Of a stretch of 64,000 nt of DNA, positions 9,231-15,869 are shown piece after piece. The stretch comes from Cryobacterium sp. BB307 (GTDB lineage Bacteria; Actinomycetota; Actinomycetes; Actinomycetales; Microbacteriaceae): contig NZ_JAANZA010000002.1 of assembly GCF_012274275.1 (NCBI RefSeq), forward strand, positions 310,001 to 374,000, written 5' to 3'. A program made the translations under genes and the position numbers. Positions within the stretch are counted from its first letter, which is position 1. Each line of letters opens with the position of its first letter. Below the pieces are notes generated by a model. That model was not told the origin of the DNA, ran no database searches, and saw nothing but the letters and a program-made list of their open reading frames with translations.

Positions 9231-10463
9231 ATGAAGCCCCAACGCGTTGTCGTCATCGGCGCGGGAATGATCGGACTTGCCACCGCGTGGCACCTGCAGG
9301 AGCGCGGCGTGGAGGTGACCGTCGTCGACCGCAGCGGCGTCGCAGCAGGATCCTCGTGGGGCAACGCCGGGTGGCTCACGCCCTCGCTCACCCTTCCGCT
9401 CGGCGAGCCGTCGATGCTCATGGCCGGCCCGTGGCAACTGGTCAAGCCGTCGTCACCGCTGTACGTGCCGCTCGACCCCAGGCTCGTGCCGTTCCTCAGC
9501 GGATTCGCCTGGCACTCGCTGCCCAAGCGGTGGAAGAAGTCGATCGGCATCTTCGCCAAGGTCAACCCGCTGGCCATGGATGCCTTCCACGAGCTCACCG
9601 CGGGAGGCGTCAGCGAGCCGGTCACGCAGGCCGAGCCGTTCCTCGCCGGTTTCCGGAGCGACAAGGATCGCGCCGGGCTGCTCCGCGAATTCGAGGTGGT
9701 GAAGGCATCCGGCGGCGAAGTCGACTACGAACTCGCCACCGGCGCACAGCTGCGTGAAATCGAGCCCACCCTGAGCGAAGCCGTCACCGCCGGCGTCCTG
9801 CTGCACGGTCAGTGGTTCATCGACCCACCGAAGTACGCAGAATCGCTCGCGGAAGTCGTGCGCTCCCGCGGCGCCGAGATCGTCACCGGGTTCGAGGTCA
9901 CCGACGTTGCCGACACCGGCAGCGGCGTCACGGTCACCGCAGCAACCGGCGAGAAGCTCGACGCGGACTCGGTCGTCATTGCCACCGGGGCGTGGCTGGG
10001 TCGCCTCGCCCGCAAGTTCGGTGTCAAGGCCATCGTGCAGGCCGGACGCGGCTACAGCTTCAGCGTCAAACCCGAGGTGATGCCGACGCATCCGATCTAC
10101 TTCCCGACTCAACGTCTCGCCTGCACGCCGCTCGGCGACCGGTTGCGTGTCGGCGGCATGATGGAGTTCAAGGGGGTGGATGCTGCGGCCGATCCGCGTC
10201 GCATCCGGCTGCTCGTCGACACCGCCCGACCAGTGTTCCAGGGCATCGACTGGGATGACCGGCAGGACGAATGGGTCGGCGGACGCCCGGTGACCACCGA
10301 CGGTCACGCGCTCATCGGCCCGACGCGGTCTCCGCGGGTCTTCGTCGGAGGCGGACACGGAATGTGGGGCATCGCGCTCGGCCCGCTCACCGGGCGGATG
10401 CTGGCGAGTTCAGTCGTTGGTGAGCCGGGCCCGCTGCTCGAGCACTTCGACCCGCTGCGGTAA
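9231..10463 (+). CDS. FAD-dependent D-amino acid dehydrogenase-like oxidoreductase
   Basis: 410 residues. The N-terminal dinucleotide fold is clear (VVVIGAGMIGLATAWHL, then the acidic end VVDRS), followed by AGSSWGNAGWLTPS, which is typical of DadA proteins. The C-terminal FAD motif is SPRVFVGGGHGMWGIALGP. DadA-type enzymes deaminate D-amino acids oxidatively and pass electrons to the quinone pool; glycine oxidase is a possible alternative. A related copy of the C-terminal motif survives as a fragment about 970 bases downstream. The Shine-Dalgarno is weak (GTAGAAAG). Confidence 0.85.
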   Translation: MKPQRVVVIGAGMIGLATAWHLQERGVEVTVVDRSGVAAGSSWGNAGWLTPSLTLPLGEPSMLMAGPWQLVKPSSPLYVPLDPRLVPFLSGFAWHSLPKRWKKSIGIFAKVNPLAMDAFHELTAGGVSEPVTQAEPFLAGFRSDKDRAGLLREFEVVKASGGEVDYELATGAQLREIEPTLSEAVTAGVLLHGQWFIDPPKYAESLAEVVRSRGAEIVTGFEVTDVADTGSGVTVTAATGEKLDADSVVIATGAWLGRLARKFGVKAIVQAGRGYSFSVKPEVMPTHPIYFPTQRLACTPLGDRLRVGGMMEFKGVDAAADPRRIRLLVDTARPVFQGIDWDDRQDEWVGGRPVTTDGHALIGPTRSPRVFVGGGHGMWGIALGPLTGRMLASSVVGEPGPLLEHFDPLR

Positions 10464-10551
10464 CACGCCACCTTGGAATCGCCCCAACGTTTCCCTGTGC
10501 TCCCGCGTCTGAGAGAGTGAGGACAACTTCGTTGAGTGGAGGGCGACAGGC

Positions 10552-11178
10552 ATGACGGCTCACGGCAGGCGACGTGGTGGGGGCTTGGCTGCGGCCGCGA
10601 TGTTGATGACGCTGGTCGCGACTGGCTGCGCGCAGAGCGCGCCTCTGGGCCCCGAGGCCGAAGGTCATGAGACCGTCGACTGCCGGTCGGAGCCGAGTGC
10701 GCTGTCTCCGAACCCGGACGGTCGACTGGACGACTCGTCGGTTGCTGTGCCTGGCCGCGTCCCGGACGGGTTCGAAGCGGTCGCTGCACTTCGCTGCTCC
10801 CTGGAACTTACGCTCGCTCCCGCGCCTGACCGTGAGCCCGTGCCATTGGAGTTCTGGTCAGAGAGCGGTCCCCCACCTAACGTCGAGACGCCGGAGAACG
10901 CCGCTGGCGGCGAGGTCGTTTGGCGAGTCGAACGTCTCGAAGGCGACCTGACCCGGCTGCTCAATGCTCTTGCCGCTCCGGATGACCTGCCATCGGCGGG
11001 GCTCGCGTGCACGGCCGACATGGAGATTGTGCCTGCTCTCTGGCTCGAATCCCGGTCCGGCGAATTCGTGCCCGTGCACTATCCGCGCAACGGCTGCGGC
11101 AAGACGAAGCCGGCGGTTCGGGATGCGCTCGCTGGGTTGCAGGTCACGATCGTGGTAGCGCCGCTGACAAGTGAGTAA
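10552..11178 (+). CDS. putative lipoprotein of unknown function
   Basis: 208 residues with a lipoprotein signal peptide: Arg-rich start, hydrophobic AAAAMLMTLVA, then the lipobox LVATGC with the lipidated Cys at residue 26. The mature part contains four further Cys (DCRSE, LRCSL, LACTAD, NGCGKT), which could form two disulfides outside the cell. I recognise no family. GTGGAGGG lies before the ATG. No partner gene is evident: the region after it holds a decayed fragment, then genes on the other strand. Confidence 0.75.
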   Translation: MTAHGRRRGGGLAAAAMLMTLVATGCAQSAPLGPEAEGHETVDCRSEPSALSPNPDGRLDDSSVAVPGRVPDGFEAVAALRCSLELTLAPAPDREPVPLEFWSESGPPPNVETPENAAGGEVVWRVERLEGDLTRLLNALAAPDDLPSAGLACTADMEIVPALWLESRSGEFVPVHYPRNGCGKTKPAVRDALAGLQVTIVVAPLTSE

Positions 11179-11295
11179 GTCGAGTTCGGCATCGTCGTCG
11201 CTGCGGAAGCGAGCGGGATTCGAGGAGCTATTACTCTCGCACTCATCGACGATCCTCGAAACCGCGTCGGCGGACACCTCTCTCCTCGAATCCGG

Positions 11296-11369
11296 TCGGT
11301 CGCCGCGCGTCTTCGTCGGCGGCGGGCACGGCAGGTGGGGCATCACGCTCGGCCGCTCGACCGGCGAGG
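11296..11369 (+). pseudogene. decayed 3' fragment of a dadA-like gene
   Basis: This stretch encodes RSPRVFVGGGHGRWGITLG, matching the C-terminal FAD motif of the intact gene at 10326-10400. The DNA is alignable over about 72 bases with roughly a dozen mismatches. Neither side continues the similarity: upstream is unrelated sequence and downstream the frame runs into the small membrane-protein gene on the other strand. I read it as a relic of a duplicated or lost paralogue. Confidence 0.65.
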
Positions 11370-11371
11370 AG

Positions 11372-11482
11372 TCAGCGCTTGCGAGGTTTGCGAATCAGCG
11401 CCCACACCGCCATCAGCAGCAGGATGCCGACGATGGTGCTGATGCCGCCGAGGACGAGGACGATCGGTTCGATGCCGAACAT
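11372..11482 (-). CDS. 36-residue single-span membrane protein
   Basis: The frame starts MFGIEPIVLVLGGIST and continues as one long hydrophobic segment (IVGILLLMAVWALI) before a basic end (RKPRKR). It is a typical small bacterial membrane protein with a positive-inside C-terminus. It begins 2 bases after the stop of the upstream 155-residue membrane protein (ATG TAG CG ATG), so translation is probably coupled. No function is known. Confidence 0.6.
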   Translation of the reverse strand: MFGIEPIVLVLGGISTIVGILLLMAVWALIRKPRKR

Positions 11483-11484
11483 CG

Positions 11485-11952
11485 CTACATCCGTGGGTCG
11501 TCGTGGCGCGTCGTGTCAGGGCGCACTGTGTCGTGCTGATCCGGCACGGTGTCGTCGAGACGGTCCGTGCCCGAGGATTCCGGGACTGAATCGTCCCGGT
11601 GCCGTCCACCAGACTTCACATCTGGATCGATTTCGTCCGCCTTGCGTGCGGCCTCGGTCGACTCTCCTCGGACCTCTTGGGCACTCTGCTGGCGCTGTGC
11701 AGCCTCTCGGCGCAGACGCTCTGCGTCGAGTTCCGCTTGGCGGGCCTCCGCTTCCGCCCTCGATGCGGCGACCTCCCTTTCGCGGGCGATCAGGTCGGAA
11801 TCAGCGGCCTGATCACGCATTTCAGTCGCTCGCTGGCGGTTGGTTTCGTCGCGCCGCTTGCGGCCCAGGTACGCAACAATGCCGATGATCACCAGAACGA
11901 CAACGACCGCCACGATGATCCAGATGATGGTGCTCGTATCCACGGAATCCAC
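11485..11952 (-). CDS. membrane-anchored coiled-coil protein
   Basis: 155 residues. One N-terminal membrane helix (TIIWIIVAVVVVLVIIGIVAYLG) is followed by the basic stop RKRRDE and a region very rich in Glu, Arg, Ala and Gln (IAREREVAASRAEAEARQAELDAERL in part), which predicts a long coiled coil. The last ~50 residues are polar and Asp-rich, so probably disordered. It overlaps no known enzyme family and may act as a scaffold or stress protein. It forms a two-gene operon with the 36-residue membrane protein downstream. Confidence 0.75.
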   Translation of the reverse strand: MDSVDTSTIIWIIVAVVVVLVIIGIVAYLGRKRRDETNRQRATEMRDQAADSDLIAREREVAASRAEAEARQAELDAERLRREAAQRQQSAQEVRGESTEAARKADEIDPDVKSGGRHRDDSVPESSGTDRLDDTVPDQHDTVRPDTTRHDDPRM

Positions 11953-12070
11953 CTCGATTCGCTAGAGCGACTATGTTCGTCACGATATGGGCGCAACCTG
12001 TGGCCTGCCCGTGAGAGTTCCACGCTTTGCGGGCGGTTCGTCCACAATCGCAGCACGAGAGAGGTGTGCA

Positions 12071-12466
12071 GTGGAACAACCGGATATGCGCTTGGCCGGC
12101 CCGGTGCTCAGCAGCCCGGAGCCGCGGAAGCTCGCCGACTTCTACCTCCGGATGCTGCCCGGATGGACGGTCGTGCACAGTTCCCCAGACTTCATCATGA
12201 TCCGTCCAGAGGGCGGCGGCACCGGGATCCATTTCCACGTCGAGCAGTACTACGTGCGGCCGGTGTGGCCGTCACAGCCCGGCGAGCAGTTGCAGATGAC
12301 GCACCTCGACATCGCGGTGCGGGACCTCAGCGTCGGCGTCGAGTGGGCGAAGTCGGTGGGCGCGGTTGAAGCCGACTACCAACCCAGCGACAGCCACACG
12401 GTCATGCTCGACCCTGATGGGCATCCGTTCTGCCTGTTCGAGGCGCAGTTCGCGCCGAAGCCGTAG
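12071..12466 (+). CDS. VOC (glyoxalase/bleomycin-resistance fold) family protein
   Basis: 131 residues from a GTG start with GAGAGG 6 bases upstream. The two beta-alpha-beta-beta-beta halves can be followed: RLAGPVLSSPEPRKLADFYLRMLPGW in the first, and MTHLDIAVRDLSVGVEWAKSVGA ending in VMLDPDGHPFCLFE in the second. The final PxGHPFCL motif is characteristic of the glyoxalase-like VOC branch. Members bind a metal and act on small molecules; the substrate is unknown. It lies between two opposite-strand units. Confidence 0.85.
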   Translation: MEQPDMRLAGPVLSSPEPRKLADFYLRMLPGWTVVHSSPDFIMIRPEGGGTGIHFHVEQYYVRPVWPSQPGEQLQMTHLDIAVRDLSVGVEWAKSVGAVEADYQPSDSHTVMLDPDGHPFCLFEAQFAPKP

Positions 12467-12468
12467 GG

Positions 12469-12774
12469 CTACCGGGACTCGGTGCCCGCCGGCTCCAGGT
12501 ACTCGTCCCAGTCGTGGTGCTTGCGCACGTACGCCGAGATGAAGGAGCACTCCGGGACGATCCGCTTGCCGCTGCCCGCCGCGTCGTTCAACACGAACTC
12601 GGCCAGCCGGGAACCGAGGCCGCGGCCGCCGTACCGGTCATCCATCACGGTGTGCGTGAAAGTCACCCGATCGCCGCTGAGCGAGTAGGCGGCTATGCCG
12701 ATGATCGTGTCGCCCTCGTGCATCTCGAACCGGTTGCGCTCCGGCACGCGCACGATGGCGAACTCGTCCTCCAT
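12469..12774 (-). CDS. GNAT_acetyltr_2-type N-acetyltransferase
   Basis: 101 residues, the short length typical of the YjdJ-like GNAT branch. The acetyl-CoA loop RYGGRGLGSRLAEFVL is clear, preceded by the strand FTHTVMDDRY and followed by a conserved VPECSFISAYVRKH end. The substrate is unknown. It is the last gene of a three-gene unit: its start lies 2 bases after the stop of the 49-residue protein. Confidence 0.85.
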   Translation of the reverse strand: MEDEFAIVRVPERNRFEMHEGDTIIGIAAYSLSGDRVTFTHTVMDDRYGGRGLGSRLAEFVLNDAAGSGKRIVPECSFISAYVRKHHDWDEYLEPAGTESR

Positions 12775-12776
12775 GG

Positions 12777-12926
12777 CTAGGCGGGACCTCCGGATGCGGT
12801 GTCCTCCTCGGTCTGCGCGTTGTGGTGCTCCTGCTTCGACGGCTCGCCGGACTTCTGCGAGTCGGGTTGCTGCTCGGACTGCTGCTCGTCGTCGGCGTGC
12901 TCTTCTTCTCGGTCGTGGTGTGTCAT
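12777..12926 (-). CDS. 49-residue highly charged protein
   Basis: The frame begins MTHHDREEEHADDEQQSEQQ and contains almost only Glu, Asp, Gln, Ser, His and Lys, so it should be disordered and very acidic. Its ATG overlaps the stop of the upstream gene in an ATGA junction, and GGAGAAG sits just before it, so translation looks real and coupled. The GNAT gene starts 2 bases after its stop. No family is recognised. Confidence 0.6.
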   Translation of the reverse strand: MTHHDREEEHADDEQQSEQQPDSQKSGEPSKQEHHNAQTEEDTASGGPA

Positions 12927-13276
12927 TTCTTCTCCTCGTCGATGAGCTCCATGAGCTCGCCCAATACCTTTCGGATATCGTCGTGGTTGTGCTGGCTGGC
13001 CCGGCTCTCCGCGGAGATCACCGCACAGCGGTGGATCTTCTTGAAGTCGCCGTACGGGAACGAGAAACGCCCTTTCGTCTCCTCGCTCGCCTCGTCGTCG
13101 ACGCCGAGGTGCCACTCGGAGAACTCGCCCCAGCCGTTCTTGTCGACGAAGCGATTCTCCTCGGCGGCGTCCGGTGCGTGCTCGCTCCAGTCGTCGCGTT
13201 CGTCACGGACGACGTCGCCGTCCCGGATGAGCTTGCGCGCGTGCTCGTAACCCTTTCGGTTCAGGTTCACGGTCAT
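12923..13276 (-). CDS. conserved hypothetical protein (117 residues)
   Basis: Starts MTVNLNRKGYEHARKLIRDG and carries the motif DDWSEHAPDAAEENRFVDKNGW, then KGRFSFPYGDFKKIHRCAVISAESRASQ and an acidic helical end. The pattern is known to me only as an uncharacterised actinobacterial protein. An open frame extends to 13369, but homology-like sequence begins at the ATG at 13276. It is the first gene of a tight three-gene unit with the 49-residue protein and the GNAT enzyme. Confidence 0.75.
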   Translation of the reverse strand: MTVNLNRKGYEHARKLIRDGDVVRDERDDWSEHAPDAAEENRFVDKNGWGEFSEWHLGVDDEASEETKGRFSFPYGDFKKIHRCAVISAESRASQHNHDDIRKVLGELMELIDEEKK

Positions 13277-13358
13277 GGCTCTACCCAACCACCGCGCCGG
13301 CGATGGGGCTATCGGCGGGTGTCCAGATAGGCGGCGGGTGGCGGACGCACAATGAGCC

Positions 13359-14039
13359 ATGAAAATCACGCGGCGACCCGAACCACCCGCCCCAGTCGCG
13401 TCGGACCCGCCATCCGTTCGCGCTCAGCTCCTCGCCACCGAGCACTGGAGCATCCTGGCCACCAGGAGCATGACCCAGAGCGAAGTGCTCGTGCGGATCA
13501 CGATGTTCCTGACCCTCGTGTCGGCGAGCGTTGTGAGTCTTGCGCTGATCGGGCAGGCGACCGGCTTCGGTCCGTTCTTCACGGTGTTCGCGCTCGTGCT
13601 GCTCGGCATTGTCGTGGTGATCGGCTCGCTGACGACGATCCGGCTATACAACGGCGCGATGGAGGATCTCGCGCACGTGCTCGCAATGAACCGATTGCGC
13701 GCCGCTTATGTGGAGCTCGATCCGGGCATTGAGAAGTACTTCCTCAACTCGACGCACGATGACGAGACCGGAATGGGCGTCACCTACAACCATCTCGGCG
13801 GCAACGATCGAAGTCAGGTGCTCGGCAGCAGCATGATCTTCATCACTGCAGTGAACGCAGCGCTCCTCGGCGTGTTTGTCGCGATTGCAACGTTCGCGCT
13901 CGGTGCGCCGACGTGGGCGATCTATGTCGCGGCTACGCTGGCGGCGCTTGCCTATCTCGGCGTGGCGGTCAGGCACGGGTACGGCAGGTACAGCAGAGTG
14001 TGGACGACCTTCGTGCCGCTGTCGCCTACGCCTTCGTAG
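13359..14039 (+). CDS. multi-span membrane protein of unknown function
   Basis: 226 residues with four likely membrane helices in two pairs: VRITMFLTLVSASVVSLALIG with FFTVFALVLLGIVVVIGSL, and IFITAVNAALLGVFVAIATFAL with WAIYVAATLAALAYLGVAV. About 65 polar residues separate the pairs. N- and C-termini are short and polar. No family assigned. The start has no strong ribosome site. An imperfect inverted repeat follows its stop. Confidence 0.7.
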   Translation: MKITRRPEPPAPVASDPPSVRAQLLATEHWSILATRSMTQSEVLVRITMFLTLVSASVVSLALIGQATGFGPFFTVFALVLLGIVVVIGSLTTIRLYNGAMEDLAHVLAMNRLRAAYVELDPGIEKYFLNSTHDDETGMGVTYNHLGGNDRSQVLGSSMIFITAVNAALLGVFVAIATFALGAPTWAIYVAATLAALAYLGVAVRHGYGRYSRVWTTFVPLSPTPS

Positions 14040-14042
14040 GCC

Positions 14043-14101
14043 GCGAACTGCGGCAAATTCGAGGTTCGCGCGCCGGTGACCCCGAACTTGCCGCAACTCG
14101 C
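14043..14101. repeat. imperfect intergenic palindrome
   Basis: Arms at 14043-14064 and 14080-14101 match at 18 of 22 positions, with a 15-base loop. It follows the membrane-protein gene and may act as a terminator. It shares the 9-mer CAAATTCGA with another intergenic palindrome at 29488. Confidence 0.55.
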
Positions 14102-14141
14102 GACTCGAGTTTTGGTGAAGGGGTCTTCGCCTGAGTAGGCA

Positions 14142-14176
14142 TTGCATTGCTCGAACATGTGTTCGATAATTAAGAG
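14142..14176 (+). promoter_or_regulatory. SOS promoter of imuA' with LexA box
   Basis: A perfect LexA box, TCGAACATGTGTTCGA, lies at 14151-14166. It sits inside the promoter spacer: -35 TTGCAT at 14142-14147, 17 bases, then -10 GATAAT at 14165-14170, overlapping the end of the box. The ATG is 7 bases beyond the -10, so the mRNA should start at or next to the start codon. Confidence 0.9.
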
Positions 14177-14908
14177 ATGTCGAACGCCGCCATTGCTCCC
14201 GAACTCGGCCCGACCGGGCAGAACGAGCTGGTGCGCGAACTGCAGGATCGCATCCGGAAGCTGCAGTCAACCAAGCTCGACTCGCGGGACCTCCCCACCA
14301 ACCCGGCGATCGCCCGACTGCTGCCCGGCGGTGCGCTGAAGCAGGGGTCGGCGTACTCGGTGGAGCGATCGGCGACCCTGCTGATGGCGCTGCTCGCTCC
14401 CCCGTCGGCGGCCGGCACCTGGGTCGGCGTGGTCGGCGTGCCCGAGTTCGGGGTGGAGGCTGCCGCCGGCTTCGGCATCGATCTTGACCGGTTGGCGTTG
14501 GTGCCGCATCCGGGCGACCAGTGGCTCGCGGTCACCGCGGCGATCGCGGATGTCATGGGCATCGTGGTCACCCGCCCGCCGCAGAAAGCGAGCGACGGCA
14601 GCATCGCGCGGCTCGCGGCGCGGCTGCGGCAGCGCGGCACCACCCTCATCGTGCTCGGCAGCTGGCCGCAGAGCGAGGCGATGCTGACCCTCGAGGAGAG
14701 CAGCTGGGTCGGCATCGGCGAAGGACACGGGCACCTGACCGCGCGGCAGGCGACGGTGATCGTCTCCAGCAGTACCGGACGGCCGCGGCGGGCGAGGCTG
14801 TGGCTTCCGGATGCGGGTTACCAGGTGCGGGAGGCGGGTATGCGGCCGGTTGATACCGCGGACGCGCCCGTTGCGGACATCCGCGCCCCGCGCACCTGGC
14901 GCGCCTGA
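14177..14908 (+). CDS. imuA': ImuA'-like mutasome accessory protein
   Basis: 243 residues. The protein resembles the SulA/RecA-related ImuA' of actinobacteria: an N-terminal helix (LVRELQDRIRKLQSTKLD), then LPGGALKQGSAYSVERSATLLMALLA in place of a RecA Walker region, and GTWVGVVGVPEFGVEAAAGFGIDLDRL. No intact Walker A lysine motif is seen, as expected for the family. ImuA' helps ImuB and DnaE2 in error-prone translesion synthesis. The LexA box 10 bases upstream supports this role. Unlike the common imuA'-imuB order, an opposite-strand lipoprotein gene lies between it and imuB. Confidence 0.85.
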   Translation: MSNAAIAPELGPTGQNELVRELQDRIRKLQSTKLDSRDLPTNPAIARLLPGGALKQGSAYSVERSATLLMALLAPPSAAGTWVGVVGVPEFGVEAAAGFGIDLDRLALVPHPGDQWLAVTAAIADVMGIVVTRPPQKASDGSIARLAARLRQRGTTLIVLGSWPQSEAMLTLEESSWVGIGEGHGHLTARQATVIVSSSTGRPRRARLWLPDAGYQVREAGMRPVDTADAPVADIRAPRTWRA

Positions 14909-14960
14909 CCGGAGGGTGCGCGCCCGACCGGAACGGTAGCGGATGACCGGAAGCCGGGCG

Positions 14961-14978
14961 GACCGGTTGCTACCGGTC
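14961..14978. terminator. short hairpin between convergent genes
   Basis: GACCGGT and ACCGGTC form a 7-bp stem with a 4-base loop, overlapping the stop codon of the lipoprotein gene. It may help end transcription between imuA' and the convergent lipoprotein gene, but lacks a T-run. Confidence 0.35.
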
Positions 14979-15656
14979 GTCCTCGAGCTCGCCGTACAAG
15001 CCGTCGGGAGCCTGCTCGCAGCGGTACTGAAGCCAGCCCGGCGCTGCCACTTTCGCCATCGGCACCCATTCGCGCGGTGTGCCGGCGTCAGCGAGATACG
15101 CCTGAAAACTCGGGATCTCACCGACGTCGAAACCCGCCTTCTCGATGCACGGGACGAGCTCATTGACCAGGAACTCATAGAGGAACTCGTGCTGCGACTC
15201 GTTGAGTGGGGCCAAGTACTTGGGATCGGGCGGGTACTTCGCGTTGCACACGTAGTGCGCCAAAGCGAAGGCGGCCCGTTGCTCTATCCGATGCCCAATC
15301 GACAGACCGCCATCGGTTTCAACGTCGGCGTCAAACCCTTCTTCTCTCAGACATTGAGCAATCGCTTCTGGAGGTTCCGAAGGATCAAGTAAGCGCACGC
15401 GAGCCACATCCGGAATCTGCACCGTCGGATCCGCGATGCGCGCCTCATCCGCGTAGAACTCGAGGTGCTCCTCAATCAAGCGCTCTGCGTCGGCTGCAGA
15501 GAGTGGATCGGGAGTCGGCAGGCTGCGGCCGGTTGCCACGCACGAGGTGAGCAGCAAGGCGGTTGCGGCGGCCGCGATCATTGTGATCGCTCTCAGGTGG
15601 TTACGGATCGCCCAGCGACCAGGTCGACGGCCAGTTATGGAGTCCCCCTCACGCAT
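14970..15656 (-). CDS. putative lipoprotein inserted in the mutasome locus
   Basis: 228 residues from the ATG at 15656, which has AGGA about 9 bases upstream; a second ATG at 15665 is possible. The signal peptide is long and basic (RRPGRWAIRNHLR), then AITMIAAAATALLLTSC with the lipobox LLTSC. The mature protein is acidic, with four Cys (AQCLREE, YVCNAK, VPCIEK, YRCEQ). I recognise no family. It lies on the opposite strand between imuA' and imuB, and no LexA box faces it closely. A role in DNA repair is unlikely for a lipoprotein, so I take it as an insertion into the locus. Confidence 0.75.
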   Translation of the reverse strand: MREGDSITGRRPGRWAIRNHLRAITMIAAAATALLLTSCVATGRSLPTPDPLSAADAERLIEEHLEFYADEARIADPTVQIPDVARVRLLDPSEPPEAIAQCLREEGFDADVETDGGLSIGHRIEQRAAFALAHYVCNAKYPPDPKYLAPLNESQHEFLYEFLVNELVPCIEKAGFDVGEIPSFQAYLADAGTPREWVPMAKVAAPGWLQYRCEQAPDGLYGELEDDR

Positions 15657-15743
15657 GGGGGTCATCCTGCCACACGGGGTCGCGGGTTTCGATGGACCTG
15701 TCGGCAGTGTGATCAGCCTTAAGGCGCGAGCGCCGCGCGATTA

Positions 15744-15777
15744 TGCGAGCGCGCCTGCAATATCGTGCGCGCTCGCA
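15744..15777. repeat. perfect inverted repeat upstream of imuB
   Basis: TGCGAGCGCGC at 15744-15754 and its exact complement at 15767-15777, loop of 12 bases. It lies between the lipoprotein start and the imuB promoter; it may be a leftover terminator or a protein-binding site. Confidence 0.5.
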
Positions 15778-15834
15778 CATTTGGACGGCGCTCGGCAGGC
15801 GGGTGGAAGGCGGCCGAACCTGAGCGTTTCCGCG

Positions 15835-15869
15835 TTGCGCTGCTCGAACAAAGGTTCGATAATTGGTGG
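15835..15869 (+). promoter_or_regulatory. SOS promoter of imuB with LexA box
   Basis: LexA box TCGAACAAAGGTTCGA at 15844-15859 keeps both perfect half-sites. -35 TTGCGC is at 15835-15840, spacer 17, -10 GATAAT at 15858-15863, and the ATG 7 bases later. The geometry is base-for-base the same as in front of imuA'. A leaderless transcript is predicted, although GGTGG lies directly before the ATG. Confidence 0.9.
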
